The notes beneath the pieces were generated by a model that worked only from the letters and a program-made list of their open reading frames with translations, did not search any database and was not told the origin of the DNA. From WTJH01 sp049889695 (lineage in GTDB: Bacteria; Bacteroidota; Bacteroidia; Flavobacteriales; Flavobacteriaceae): DNA of 64,000 nt. The stretch covers positions 248,001 through 312,000 of the forward strand of contig JBMHCX010000006.1 of NCBI GenBank assembly GCA_049889695.1, written 5' to 3'. Positions 35,595-43,239 of the stretch are shown piece by piece (position 1 is the first letter of the stretch; every line of letters begins with the position of its first letter). Both the position numbers and the translations under genes were made by a program.

Positions 35595-36346
35595 TACAGC
35601 ACAAATCCCTGAATTTCCGAGGCGGTTTGGTTCCCTTGGCCGTCTCGACTAATCACTTGCCAATAATACGTACCAGCGCTAAAACCATTGAGTTGGTGAT
35701 TTTCTGAACTGAGTTGTTCCGCTGCAAGTGTCAGCGTTTGAGTCGTTGTTCCCGTATAGAGGTCATAACTCAAGGAATCGTTATCCAGGTCGGATCCTGT
35801 CCATTGAAAATCGATCGATGCATAATCGGTAGCGGACAAGGATTGCCCTGCCGCCGGAAAATTTAAGCTTGCCGGAAATGGAGCATAATTAGGAGTCGGA
35901 GATCCTTCCAAATAAAACACCCAACTATCACTTTCTGCCGTAGCACTGGAATTACTCTGTCGGGATATGACTTTCCATCGGTAAGCTTTTCCGACTGTGA
36001 GCGATAGGTCGGCATTGGTTCCATTCAGTTGTGATTGTTGTTGTTGCTGGTTTTCGACATCTACCACAACGAGGGTGTAGCTCTGTGTATTTTCTGCCGC
36101 TTGCCACTCAAAACGAACCCGACTTAGAACAGGCGTAACTTCCTCTCCGTCCAGGCATAGACTCTGATTTTCGGGACTTATCAGCCGAGCAGCACTGGGC
36201 ACTGCAGTTGTCGATCCATCGCCAGAATCATCCGTGCCACCTCCGCTATCCGAGGAACAAGCAGTAAACATTACTAAACTCAAAAAGACTAATCCAAAGA
36301 CTGTTATCCTCATGCGAAAGCCATTGGGCCATTGGTCATTTTTCAT
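35591..36346 (-). CDS. exported lipoprotein with two fibronectin-III-like domains
   Basis: A 251-residue predicted lipoprotein with lipobox FTACSS (Cys at about residue 30) and an acidic/Gly linker (SSDSGGGTDDSGDG), which suggests surface export. Two beta-rich modules follow (about 50-145 and 150-250), each ending in a YxWxVISR stretch as in FN3 domains. ATG 36346 lies 1 bp after the amylase stop; ATG 36313 is an alternative start with a shorter signal. It is co-transcribed with the GH13 enzyme and might help bind glucan or hold the enzyme. No catalytic domain is seen. Confidence 0.75.
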   Translation of the reverse strand: MKNDQWPNGFRMRITVFGLVFLSLVMFTACSSDSGGGTDDSGDGSTTAVPSAARLISPENQSLCLDGEEVTPVLSRVRFEWQAAENTQSYTLVVVDVENQQQQQSQLNGTNADLSLTVGKAYRWKVISRQSNSSATAESDSWVFYLEGSPTPNYAPFPASLNFPAAGQSLSATDYASIDFQWTGSDLDNDSLSYDLYTGTTTQTLTLAAEQLSSENHQLNGFSAGTYYWQVISRDGQGNQTASEIQGFVLY

Positions 36347-36347
36347 A

Positions 36348-39300
36348 TCAAGGATTTATAAATTTAACGGACTGCATTCCTGTGGAATCACTTAAATGTA
36401 TAATATACAGCCCTGGTGGCCAGTGTTGATTGGGTAAGTCGTGTTGACGAATAAGCGTGTGCTGCAGCTTATTTTCATACACCATTCTCCCTTCAAAATT
36501 ATAGACACGAATCTCAGCATAGCTCTTGGGTTGTTCAAAGTATACTCGGCTATGCCCTTCCGATGCCAGAGCCACCACTTGTAGTTGTTCGCCAACGTAA
36601 ATATGTTTCTCTATACGTTCCTGACAGTTCAGGTCTGTGGATACCTCTAGTATGTTCAATCCGCTTTTTAGTGGGAGCTGATGTTGTTGCTGTGTACTGG
36701 AAAACGATTGTCCATTCCATTGCAGCTGATAGCTTTGAGCTCCCGATAAATGAACCTGGACAAATTCTTGCCAAGGGCCCATTTGGGTCTGTACGTTGAG
36801 CTCCTGGGGTTGTTGAATCTCAATGGTACTGCAGCGTTCAAAGGAGGGCTCTGCAGGAATCTGTACACAAATTTCATAGCTGCCAGCGGACAGATTATTG
36901 AATTGGTAGTTGCTTTCAAAAGATTCGGTTGTATTGGTTCCCCCGGCACGCATCAAAACAGTATAGCTTCCGGGTTCTAGGGCCCTAATACTAATCGATC
37001 CGTTGGAGGATCCTCGGCAACTAGCGTCTGTTTTTTGGACCATAAAAAAGTTTTCGGCAACCGAAAATTCTGGGCATCCCGTGATGTCTACTCGCTGCCC
37101 AAAAGCAGTATTGGGGCATAGGTCTAAGGTGTCAATAACGCCATCGTTGTCATCGTCTGCATCACAGGCATCGCCAATGCCGTCACTATCACTATCGGCC
37201 TGATCGGGATTATCTACCGATGGGCAATTGTCTTGCTGGTTCCCATTGGCCAATGCTGTCGGTCGACTCCCCAAAAATAAAAATTGGCCGGGGGCAAGGT
37301 TAAGGGTGCTATTTTCCTCAGCAATTGAAATTCTCTTGTTGTTTTTCACCCAATCATACCATTCTCCATCTCTAAAAAAAGAGTGGTTAAACTGCTGATG
37401 TGTGGTCGAGAAGTTCCCCAGTATATGTACTTCTACCGGACTCCCATTTTCAGTAAGCTGATAGCTGATTTTCTTAACGCCTGCGCTTAGATCCAAAAGC
37501 GTCGGAGCGCTGCTAAAAATGGGTTCTGCTCCTTTCAGTTTAATCAGTCGAGCCCAAATCTGATAGACATTATCGCGGGCAGGGTCTTGGTCATAGTTCA
37601 ATGGTGTTGTCCAGGCGGAGGGTTTGTTACCCAGTTTGCATTGATCGGAGCCATAGGGCTGGGGAACACTGCCATCAGAACAACTAAAAATACTGATATC
37701 ATAGCCCAATTCTCCGAATTGCCAGATCATTTTCGGTCCGGGGATTGGGAAAAAGAAAGCCCCGGCTAACTTCAAGCGATCATAAGCCGTTTGTGGCTGT
37801 CGAATATTATAATTTCCCTCCTGTCGACCAAATTGAAGATTCTTATACTGTATCCGGTCTTTATCATGGCTTTCCATAAAACCGACCAAAGTAGGCGCCT
37901 CAAATCCACGGCGATCGTGGTAAACCCCTGAAAAATTGGAATTGTTTTGCCCCATGGAAGCATTGGAATATCGTTCAAATTCTTCCCCCCAACTCAGAAT
38001 TCCGTAGTCGGAAAAGTCTTGTTCTTCTTCGTTCTGAAAGTGTTCGAAAATGACATAGGCATTGGTGTTAAGCGCCCAAATATCGTCTGCTATACTTTTA
38101 AGGTAGTTAACACGACTCGGAAGATAAGTCTCTGCATTACTCACATTGGTCATCCCTTTGGTGAGGTCGAACCTGAATCCGTCGATCTTGTACTCCTCCA
38201 TCCAATACCGATTGATACGATTCATATAGGCTCTTGTCTCAGGATTACTGTGATCCAGATCATTGAAAAAATTTAAATACCCCTGGGAAATAGGGGAGAT
38301 CTGAAAAAAGGGATTATTCTCTGCTGGTGTACCGTTATAGCTGTCGGGGCTTGAATTCCACATACGGAAATATGAATTCTGTCCGGTCGCATGGTTGTAG
38401 ACCACATCAATAATAATGGCAATCCCTCGCTGATGCGCCGCATCCACCAGGGCTTTAAGGGAATTTTTTGGGCCGTAATATTTGTCGAGTGCCATATGGA
38501 AACTAGGGTTGTACCCCCAACTTTCGTTTCCGTCAAACTCCTGAATTGGCATAAGCTCAATAGCATTAATCCCCAATTCTTGTAGGTAGTCTAGCTTTTC
38601 CCGGAGGGCGTCGAAGCTGTGACGTGGGTCAAAGTCTCGCAGCAATACCTCATAAATCACTAAATCTTCTGAGGCGACCCCTTGAAAGTTTGGCACCTGC
38701 CAGTTGTATGCAGTCTCATTCAAATCGATGTAGCTCACTGCGTGTTCTGTTGCACTCGGATAACTCGGTAAATTGGGGTAGGTTGCCGCATCGATATACT
38801 GATCGTTATACGGGCTTAAAATGGTTTCAGCATAAGGATCTGCAACTTTGATACTACCGTCGACCAAATATTGATACAGTAGAGGTTGCTGAGGATCCAA
38901 ATTCTCTATGCGTATCCAAAATCGACCATTTTGCGGATCTTTTTGCATGAGATAGCTATCGTTTTTTTGCCATTGATTATGACTCCCAATCCAATGGACA
39001 AAAGACTTCCCCGGAGCGTAAAGGACAAAAGTAGCGCGGCTGGGGTCGTTTGGATCTCGATTAAACCCATCCAGCATTCCGCTTGGGAGCGATGCTTCCG
39101 TTACCTGAGGAGCAATCACGACATCGAATTGCGATTGCTGATAACTGTCCGAATCTGTTACGTCTGTTGCGCGCAGGGTGTAGCTTGCATCCGATTGAAG
39201 ATTATTCAGTGTGTATTGGTAGCTACTGCTATTGCTTTGCTGGTCGATGATGTTTGTTCCTTGTGTTAAGCTGAAGTTGACAAGGGTACTTCCGGTAGAG

Positions 39301-39809
39301 GCCTCCACAGTGATGGAAGCTCCAGCGGCGACAACTACACGATCTGATGTAGGAGAGCTGAGGTTCAGTTGAAATTTACCAACATCGAAAAAGTGATCTT
39401 GAGTTTTTTGTTCCCCATTCCCCTGATCGCTTCCGTTTCGGGCTTTTGCGAGGACTCCTATCCGACCAATACCAGTATCTTGGAATAGAGTTGTGGGGAT
39501 AAACGTAAAACTATAGGTCCCATCTCCATTATCCGTCATCTGCATATTTGCATCGGAGTTTGTCCATTCACCGTTCCAATTGACATTGGAGGATACTTGA
39601 TTGCCGTTTAAATCGAAATACCAGGTCCATAAATACACCTCGCTTACGCCCCAACTATCCGTGTTTAACTGACTAACTGTGACGGTGATTTCTTCATTTT
39701 CATTAAAACTTTGAGGGCTCACAGAAAAACTTCCCTCTTGTACCTGGGCAGAAATAGTAATGCTCAAGCAACTGAACAATAGGATAAAAAATGATTTTGG
39801 AATTGACAT
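36348..39809 (-). CDS. secreted GH13 alpha-glucan hydrolase with T9SS sorting domain
   Basis: A 1153-residue multidomain enzyme. The signal peptide (MSIPKSFFILLFSCLSITISAQ) is followed by N-terminal beta modules, a CBM48-like domain (about 245-340) and a GH13 barrel (about 375-760). The barrel's four regions are intact: DVVYNH, GFRFDLTKG (nucleophile Asp), YVIFEHF (acid Glu) and ESHDKDR. Then come thrombospondin type 3 repeats (DSDGIGDACDADDDNDG), another beta module and a C-terminal type IX secretion domain. It probably cleaves starch or pullulan at the cell surface. ATG 39809 is preferred to a TTG six codons upstream. Confidence 0.9.
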   Translation of the reverse strand: MSIPKSFFILLFSCLSITISAQVQEGSFSVSPQSFNENEEITVTVSQLNTDSWGVSEVYLWTWYFDLNGNQVSSNVNWNGEWTNSDANMQMTDNGDGTYSFTFIPTTLFQDTGIGRIGVLAKARNGSDQGNGEQKTQDHFFDVGKFQLNLSSPTSDRVVVAAGASITVEASTGSTLVNFSLTQGTNIIDQQSNSSSYQYTLNNLQSDASYTLRATDVTDSDSYQQSQFDVVIAPQVTEASLPSGMLDGFNRDPNDPSRATFVLYAPGKSFVHWIGSHNQWQKNDSYLMQKDPQNGRFWIRIENLDPQQPLLYQYLVDGSIKVADPYAETILSPYNDQYIDAATYPNLPSYPSATEHAVSYIDLNETAYNWQVPNFQGVASEDLVIYEVLLRDFDPRHSFDALREKLDYLQELGINAIELMPIQEFDGNESWGYNPSFHMALDKYYGPKNSLKALVDAAHQRGIAIIIDVVYNHATGQNSYFRMWNSSPDSYNGTPAENNPFFQISPISQGYLNFFNDLDHSNPETRAYMNRINRYWMEEYKIDGFRFDLTKGMTNVSNAETYLPSRVNYLKSIADDIWALNTNAYVIFEHFQNEEEQDFSDYGILSWGEEFERYSNASMGQNNSNFSGVYHDRRGFEAPTLVGFMESHDKDRIQYKNLQFGRQEGNYNIRQPQTAYDRLKLAGAFFFPIPGPKMIWQFGELGYDISIFSCSDGSVPQPYGSDQCKLGNKPSAWTTPLNYDQDPARDNVYQIWARLIKLKGAEPIFSSAPTLLDLSAGVKKISYQLTENGSPVEVHILGNFSTTHQQFNHSFFRDGEWYDWVKNNKRISIAEENSTLNLAPGQFLFLGSRPTALANGNQQDNCPSVDNPDQADSDSDGIGDACDADDDNDGVIDTLDLCPNTAFGQRVDITGCPEFSVAENFFMVQKTDASCRGSSNGSISIRALEPGSYTVLMRAGGTNTTESFESNYQFNNLSAGSYEICVQIPAEPSFERCSTIEIQQPQELNVQTQMGPWQEFVQVHLSGAQSYQLQWNGQSFSSTQQQHQLPLKSGLNILEVSTDLNCQERIEKHIYVGEQLQVVALASEGHSRVYFEQPKSYAEIRVYNFEGRMVYENKLQHTLIRQHDLPNQHWPPGLYIIHLSDSTGMQSVKFINP

Positions 39810-39928
39810 GGCAGCTGTATTCTTCAACGAATATGGGGGTGAGTTTTCAATTTCAATGGTTTCAACCTTTCGCTGTTCCGATGGACGATCAATGCACTTG
39901 GTAAAGGCATTTCGCGTTTAGTTGCAAA

Positions 39929-39951
39929 AGGATTCTTTAAGAACGAATCCT
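39929..39951. repeat. short inverted repeat near the susCDE terminator
   Basis: AGGATTC (39929-39935) and GAATCCT (39945-39951) form a perfect 7-bp inverted repeat in the gap between the GH13 gene and susE. Possible hairpin or protein site; role unknown. Confidence 0.4.
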
Positions 39952-39960
39952 AAAATAAGA

Positions 39961-39997
39961 AAAACCAAAAGACTACAGTCTGCAGTCTTTTGGTTTT
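39961..39997 (-). terminator. strong intrinsic terminator of the susCDE operon
   Basis: A perfect 14-bp stem: AAAACCAAAAGACT (39961-39974) pairs with AGTCTTTTGGTTTT (39984-39997), with a 9-nt loop. Read on the minus strand it ends in a T-rich tract. It lies 15 bp after the susE stop and separates susCDE from the downstream GH13 gene. The remaining gap of about 150 bp must hold the GH13 promoter; no exact -7 box was found there. Confidence 0.85.
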
Positions 39998-40012
39998 CTA
40001 TTCAATAGTAGA

Positions 40013-41320
40013 TTACTGAGCAGTAATACTATAAGATGGATTTTCTGGATCGCTTAAATCTAGAATGATGTTGTAGGTTCCTGCACTGACAGGGATGTTA
40101 GCCCCACCTTGTTCTAAAGAACCGTCGTTACCATCATCGCCAAGGTTTAGATCCCAACCGTTGTTGGCACGGAATTTCATCTCTCCACCAGCGAGGGCGT
40201 AATTATTCAGATACCATACGTTTTCGTTGATATTGTCAAAGTCATAACGCATGTCTTGGTCTGAACTCCAGCCATCGGCTGTAGCCGTACCAATAATTCC
40301 CCAAACATCTACTTCCTCTAAGCTATAGGTGTTTTCTCTCAGGTCGAGTGTAATGATGTAGTTTCCTGCAGTAACGGCAATGTTGTCGCCTCCTGGATCG
40401 AGAACACCGTCTGCGCCAGAGTCACCAAGGTTTTCTGCCCAATCGTCGTTTTTGCGGAATTTGATTTCCCCGTCGATTAAAATTCCGATGGCCTTAAAGG
40501 TATCGGTAGAAGGATCGTACTCCATGTCGAAGTCGGATCCCCAACCTCCTGGCGTGGCAGAACCGATAACTCCCCAAGAGAAAGGCTCTATGCTGTAGCT
40601 TACAGGGCTTCCACCATTCAGCGTTAGGGTAATACGGTAGTGTCCTCCCGTAACGTTAATATTTGCTCCGTCTTGTTCCAGAGTTCCGTCGTTACCATTG
40701 TCTCCGAGGTTAACATCCCAAGCGTTGTTGGTACGAAATTTTATTTCGCCATCGACGAGTGTCACGTAAGCAACAAGCGCATTCGGGTTGCCTTGTACAC
40801 TGTAGAAAGGTACATCAGGTCCATTCCAACCATTTGGCGTTCCATTACCAACAACTCCCCAGTCTGTACTCAAATTGAGAACTGTAGCATAAGGAGTTAC
40901 GTTGACTGTTGTAGTCGCGATTTGCGTTTCCTCCTGTTCCCCTAGGGTAACTGTGAGGCTTACGTTAACCGCTGCTTGTACGGCTGGTTCATACCCCAAG
41001 CCCAATAATAGCGTATTGAGGGCTTTCATGGTGTATGATTTTTCAGTAGCAGTCGTATTGGCTACCGTTTCGGTACCTCCATCTGGTGTACTAAACTTGA
41101 TGTTGTAGACGGCTGCGGCCTGGAACCCGTAATCGGGGGCTGTCCAACTCAGGGTAAGAGCAGGGTCATTGGGTGTCTCCTTGATCAGTGTAATATTACT
41201 GGTGGAGGCAGCTATGGTTGTGCTCAGATCAGTATTTAAGATCGCTGTCGGATCCTCTTTGTCGCATGCTGCAACAATCAAGAAGCTAGCAGCAAAAAGA
41301 CTTTTAATAATATTTTTCAT
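40013..41320 (-). CDS. susE: SusE/SusF-like surface starch-binding lipoprotein
   Basis: A 435-residue lipoprotein: lipobox IVAAC (Cys19) followed by DKED, matching the Bacteroidota surface-export signal. An N-terminal SusE domain (about 25-145) is followed by three tandem starch-binding-type repeats (about 154-245, 249-334 and 340-435). Each begins WGvvG.aTp.GW and contains GEiKFR.N..W..NLGD. By analogy with Bacteroides SusE/SusF these repeats hold glucan at the cell surface. It is last in the susC-susD-susE operon and is followed by a strong terminator. Confidence 0.92.
   Translation of the reverse strand: MKNIIKSLFAASFLIVAACDKEDPTAILNTDLSTTIAASTSNITLIKETPNDPALTLSWTAPDYGFQAAAVYNIKFSTPDGGTETVANTTATEKSYTMKALNTLLLGLGYEPAVQAAVNVSLTVTLGEQEETQIATTTVNVTPYATVLNLSTDWGVVGNGTPNGWNGPDVPFYSVQGNPNALVAYVTLVDGEIKFRTNNAWDVNLGDNGNDGTLEQDGANINVTGGHYRITLTLNGGSPVSYSIEPFSWGVIGSATPGGWGSDFDMEYDPSTDTFKAIGILIDGEIKFRKNDDWAENLGDSGADGVLDPGGDNIAVTAGNYIITLDLRENTYSLEEVDVWGIIGTATADGWSSDQDMRYDFDNINENVWYLNNYALAGGEMKFRANNGWDLNLGDDGNDGSLEQGGANIPVSAGTYNIILDLSDPENPSYSITAQ
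40016..40861 (-). repeat. three tandem starch-binding repeats in SusE
   Basis: Protein residues about 154-245, 249-334 and 340-435 repeat the pattern WG-I/V-IG-x-ATP-x-GW ... GEIKFR-x-N-x-W-x-x-NLGD ... DG-x-L-x-x-G. A fourth copy of the same module lies inside the neighbouring SusD protein. Confidence 0.85.
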
Positions 41321-41341
41321 CTGTTTTGAAATTTAGATTGA

Positions 41342-43219
41342 CTAGTATCCGGTGTTTTGTTCCAAATTCGGATTGGCCGTTATATCTGTTTGCGGAATTG
41401 GGTAAAGGTCTCTAAACGCTTCAGTGGTAGATCCTTCCTGTACTCCGCCTTTCCAAGCCCAAATACCGGAAGTAGAGAACTGTCCAAATCGAATTAAGTC
41501 CGTACGGCGGTGTCCTTCCCAGTGCAATTCACGTGCACGTTCGTCTAGCAGAAAGTCTAGTGTAAGATCACTTAAGACTAACTGTCCGTGATTCCCTCGG
41601 TAGGCTCTCTGACGAATAGCATTTACATAGCTTAGGGCTGTAGCACCATCTGCATTGGAAGCTCCTCTTAAGAAAGCTTCAGCATACATCAAATAAGCAT
41701 CTGCCAAACGGAACATAGGGTAGTCGGTGTCTGGGAAGTTATCCGGATCAGATCCTGGATTTCCGTCCACATCTACATTTTTGTACTTTACAACGGCATA
41801 TCCGTCAGTAAAGCTCGACTGATCTTCCATTTCTTTATTCTGACCATCGGTGTAGAAATTCCCTCTGTAGTCTTTGATTGGACTAACGCTGTAGGTGCGG
41901 GCAGTTGGGTTTACAGTAATGTAATAGACCCCAGTAGATGCGCCAATGTTGGCACCGCCATCGTCTAGACTACCGTTTGCATCATTGTCACCTAGGTTTT
42001 CTGCCCAATCGTCGTTATTCCGGAATTTAAACTCTCCATCTGCAAGGGCAATGTAAAGACCAAATTCCCCAGCTGTACCCGTTGCTCTTAGATCAATATC
42101 AGAATTCCAACCGTTCGGCGTAGCAGACCCAATGATTCCCCAAGTAGAGGCTGCACCAAGACTGTTGTTCAGTGCAGAGATGTCTACATTCACGTCGAAC
42201 TTATCGACAAACTGCGGAGTAGTACGCAGTCCGCCCCATCCGCCATTGATACCAAATTCTGCAGGATTCATGCTTCCCCCAACAGCAGCGTGTACCAAAA
42301 AGGTCATTCCACCATAGGTCTGAGTTCTAAGACCGTCGAAGTTAACGGTAAAGATGATTTCGTCAGAAGCATCGTTACTGTCGTTATCAGCTAAAAATAA
42401 ATGCTGGTAAGGAACAGTAGGATCCAGTGTGTAAGGACCGTTCAAAACCGGGTCAAGCGCAGTAACTACATCGCTGTAGCGCTGAGCGCCAACATAGGTT
42501 TCTGCATTAAGGTATACTTTCGCTAATAGCATGGCTGCAGCTCCGCGAGTTGCGCGTCCATATTCGTTCGTGGCTGGGAGTAAAGGAACGATTTCAGTTA
42601 ACTCTGCTACGAGATAGTCAAAAAGCTCTTGCTTGCTTGCCTGCTCTGGCAAAAAGGCTCCAATTGGATCTTCTTCTGTCACGAAGGGAACTGAACCGAA
42701 CAAATCTAACGCATGCCAGTAGCTCAGTGCTCTTAAAAAACGAGCTTCTAAACGAAATCCTTGTACATCGGATTGCAAGTTGGCATCTGCTCCTCGCTCG
42801 CTTACTTTAGCATCGGTCGTTTGTCTGAGGAATTCATTACAAATACTGATCTGGTAGTATACCCGATCGTAAGTGGCACGAATAAACTCATTGGAGGAGT
42901 TCCAGTTGTGGCTGTGGTAGTCTTTGATGTTTCCATCGTTCCAAGCAATTTTTGCCTCTTCCGTAGAAAGTTCTTGAGCTTTCCAGTATTGACGAATGTA
43001 TTGTGAAAATCCTTCATCAATTCCAGAAATATCTGGAAGTCCAGCAGGACCTTGTTGTCCCGACATGGCTAATCCAGCGTACAATCTCGCTAAAAACTGC
43101 TTATAGCTTTCAGGAGTGTCGAAAAGTGTTTCTGCCGTTTCCTGATTCCGCGGCAATAAATCGGTTGCACAAGAGCCCATGAGGCCTACTGCAACAAAAA
43201 GTAAAATAATTTTTTTCAT
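41342..43219 (-). CDS. susD: SusD-like glycan-binding lipoprotein with inserted starch-binding module
   Basis: A 625-residue lipoprotein (lipobox MGSCAT) of the RagB/SusD family, which closes over SusC and captures oligosaccharides. Helical TPR-like parts are clear (LEARFLRALSYWHALDLFG, MFRLADAYLMYAEAFLRG), as is the C-terminal ELHWEGHRRTDLIRFG. Residues about 358-448 form a complete SusE-type module (WGIIGSATPNGW ... NDDWAENLGD) inserted between the two halves of the SusD fold. This makes the protein nearly 100 residues longer than usual. It lies 20 bp after susC. Confidence 0.93.
   Translation of the reverse strand: MKKIILLFVAVGLMGSCATDLLPRNQETAETLFDTPESYKQFLARLYAGLAMSGQQGPAGLPDISGIDEGFSQYIRQYWKAQELSTEEAKIAWNDGNIKDYHSHNWNSSNEFIRATYDRVYYQISICNEFLRQTTDAKVSERGADANLQSDVQGFRLEARFLRALSYWHALDLFGSVPFVTEEDPIGAFLPEQASKQELFDYLVAELTEIVPLLPATNEYGRATRGAAAMLLAKVYLNAETYVGAQRYSDVVTALDPVLNGPYTLDPTVPYQHLFLADNDSNDASDEIIFTVNFDGLRTQTYGGMTFLVHAAVGGSMNPAEFGINGGWGGLRTTPQFVDKFDVNVDISALNNSLGAASTWGIIGSATPNGWNSDIDLRATGTAGEFGLYIALADGEFKFRNNDDWAENLGDNDANGSLDDGGANIGASTGVYYITVNPTARTYSVSPIKDYRGNFYTDGQNKEMEDQSSFTDGYAVVKYKNVDVDGNPGSDPDNFPDTDYPMFRLADAYLMYAEAFLRGASNADGATALSYVNAIRQRAYRGNHGQLVLSDLTLDFLLDERARELHWEGHRRTDLIRFGQFSTSGIWAWKGGVQEGSTTEAFRDLYPIPQTDITANPNLEQNTGY
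41876..42148 (-). repeat. SusE-type module embedded in susD
   Basis: This encodes SusD residues about 358-448. The 22 bases at 41995-42016 are identical to 40429-40450 in the second repeat of susE, and the identity extends outward with one mismatch. This points to copying of the module between the two neighbouring genes. Confidence 0.8.
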
Positions 43220-43239
43220 TGTCGAATCGTATTTCAGAT

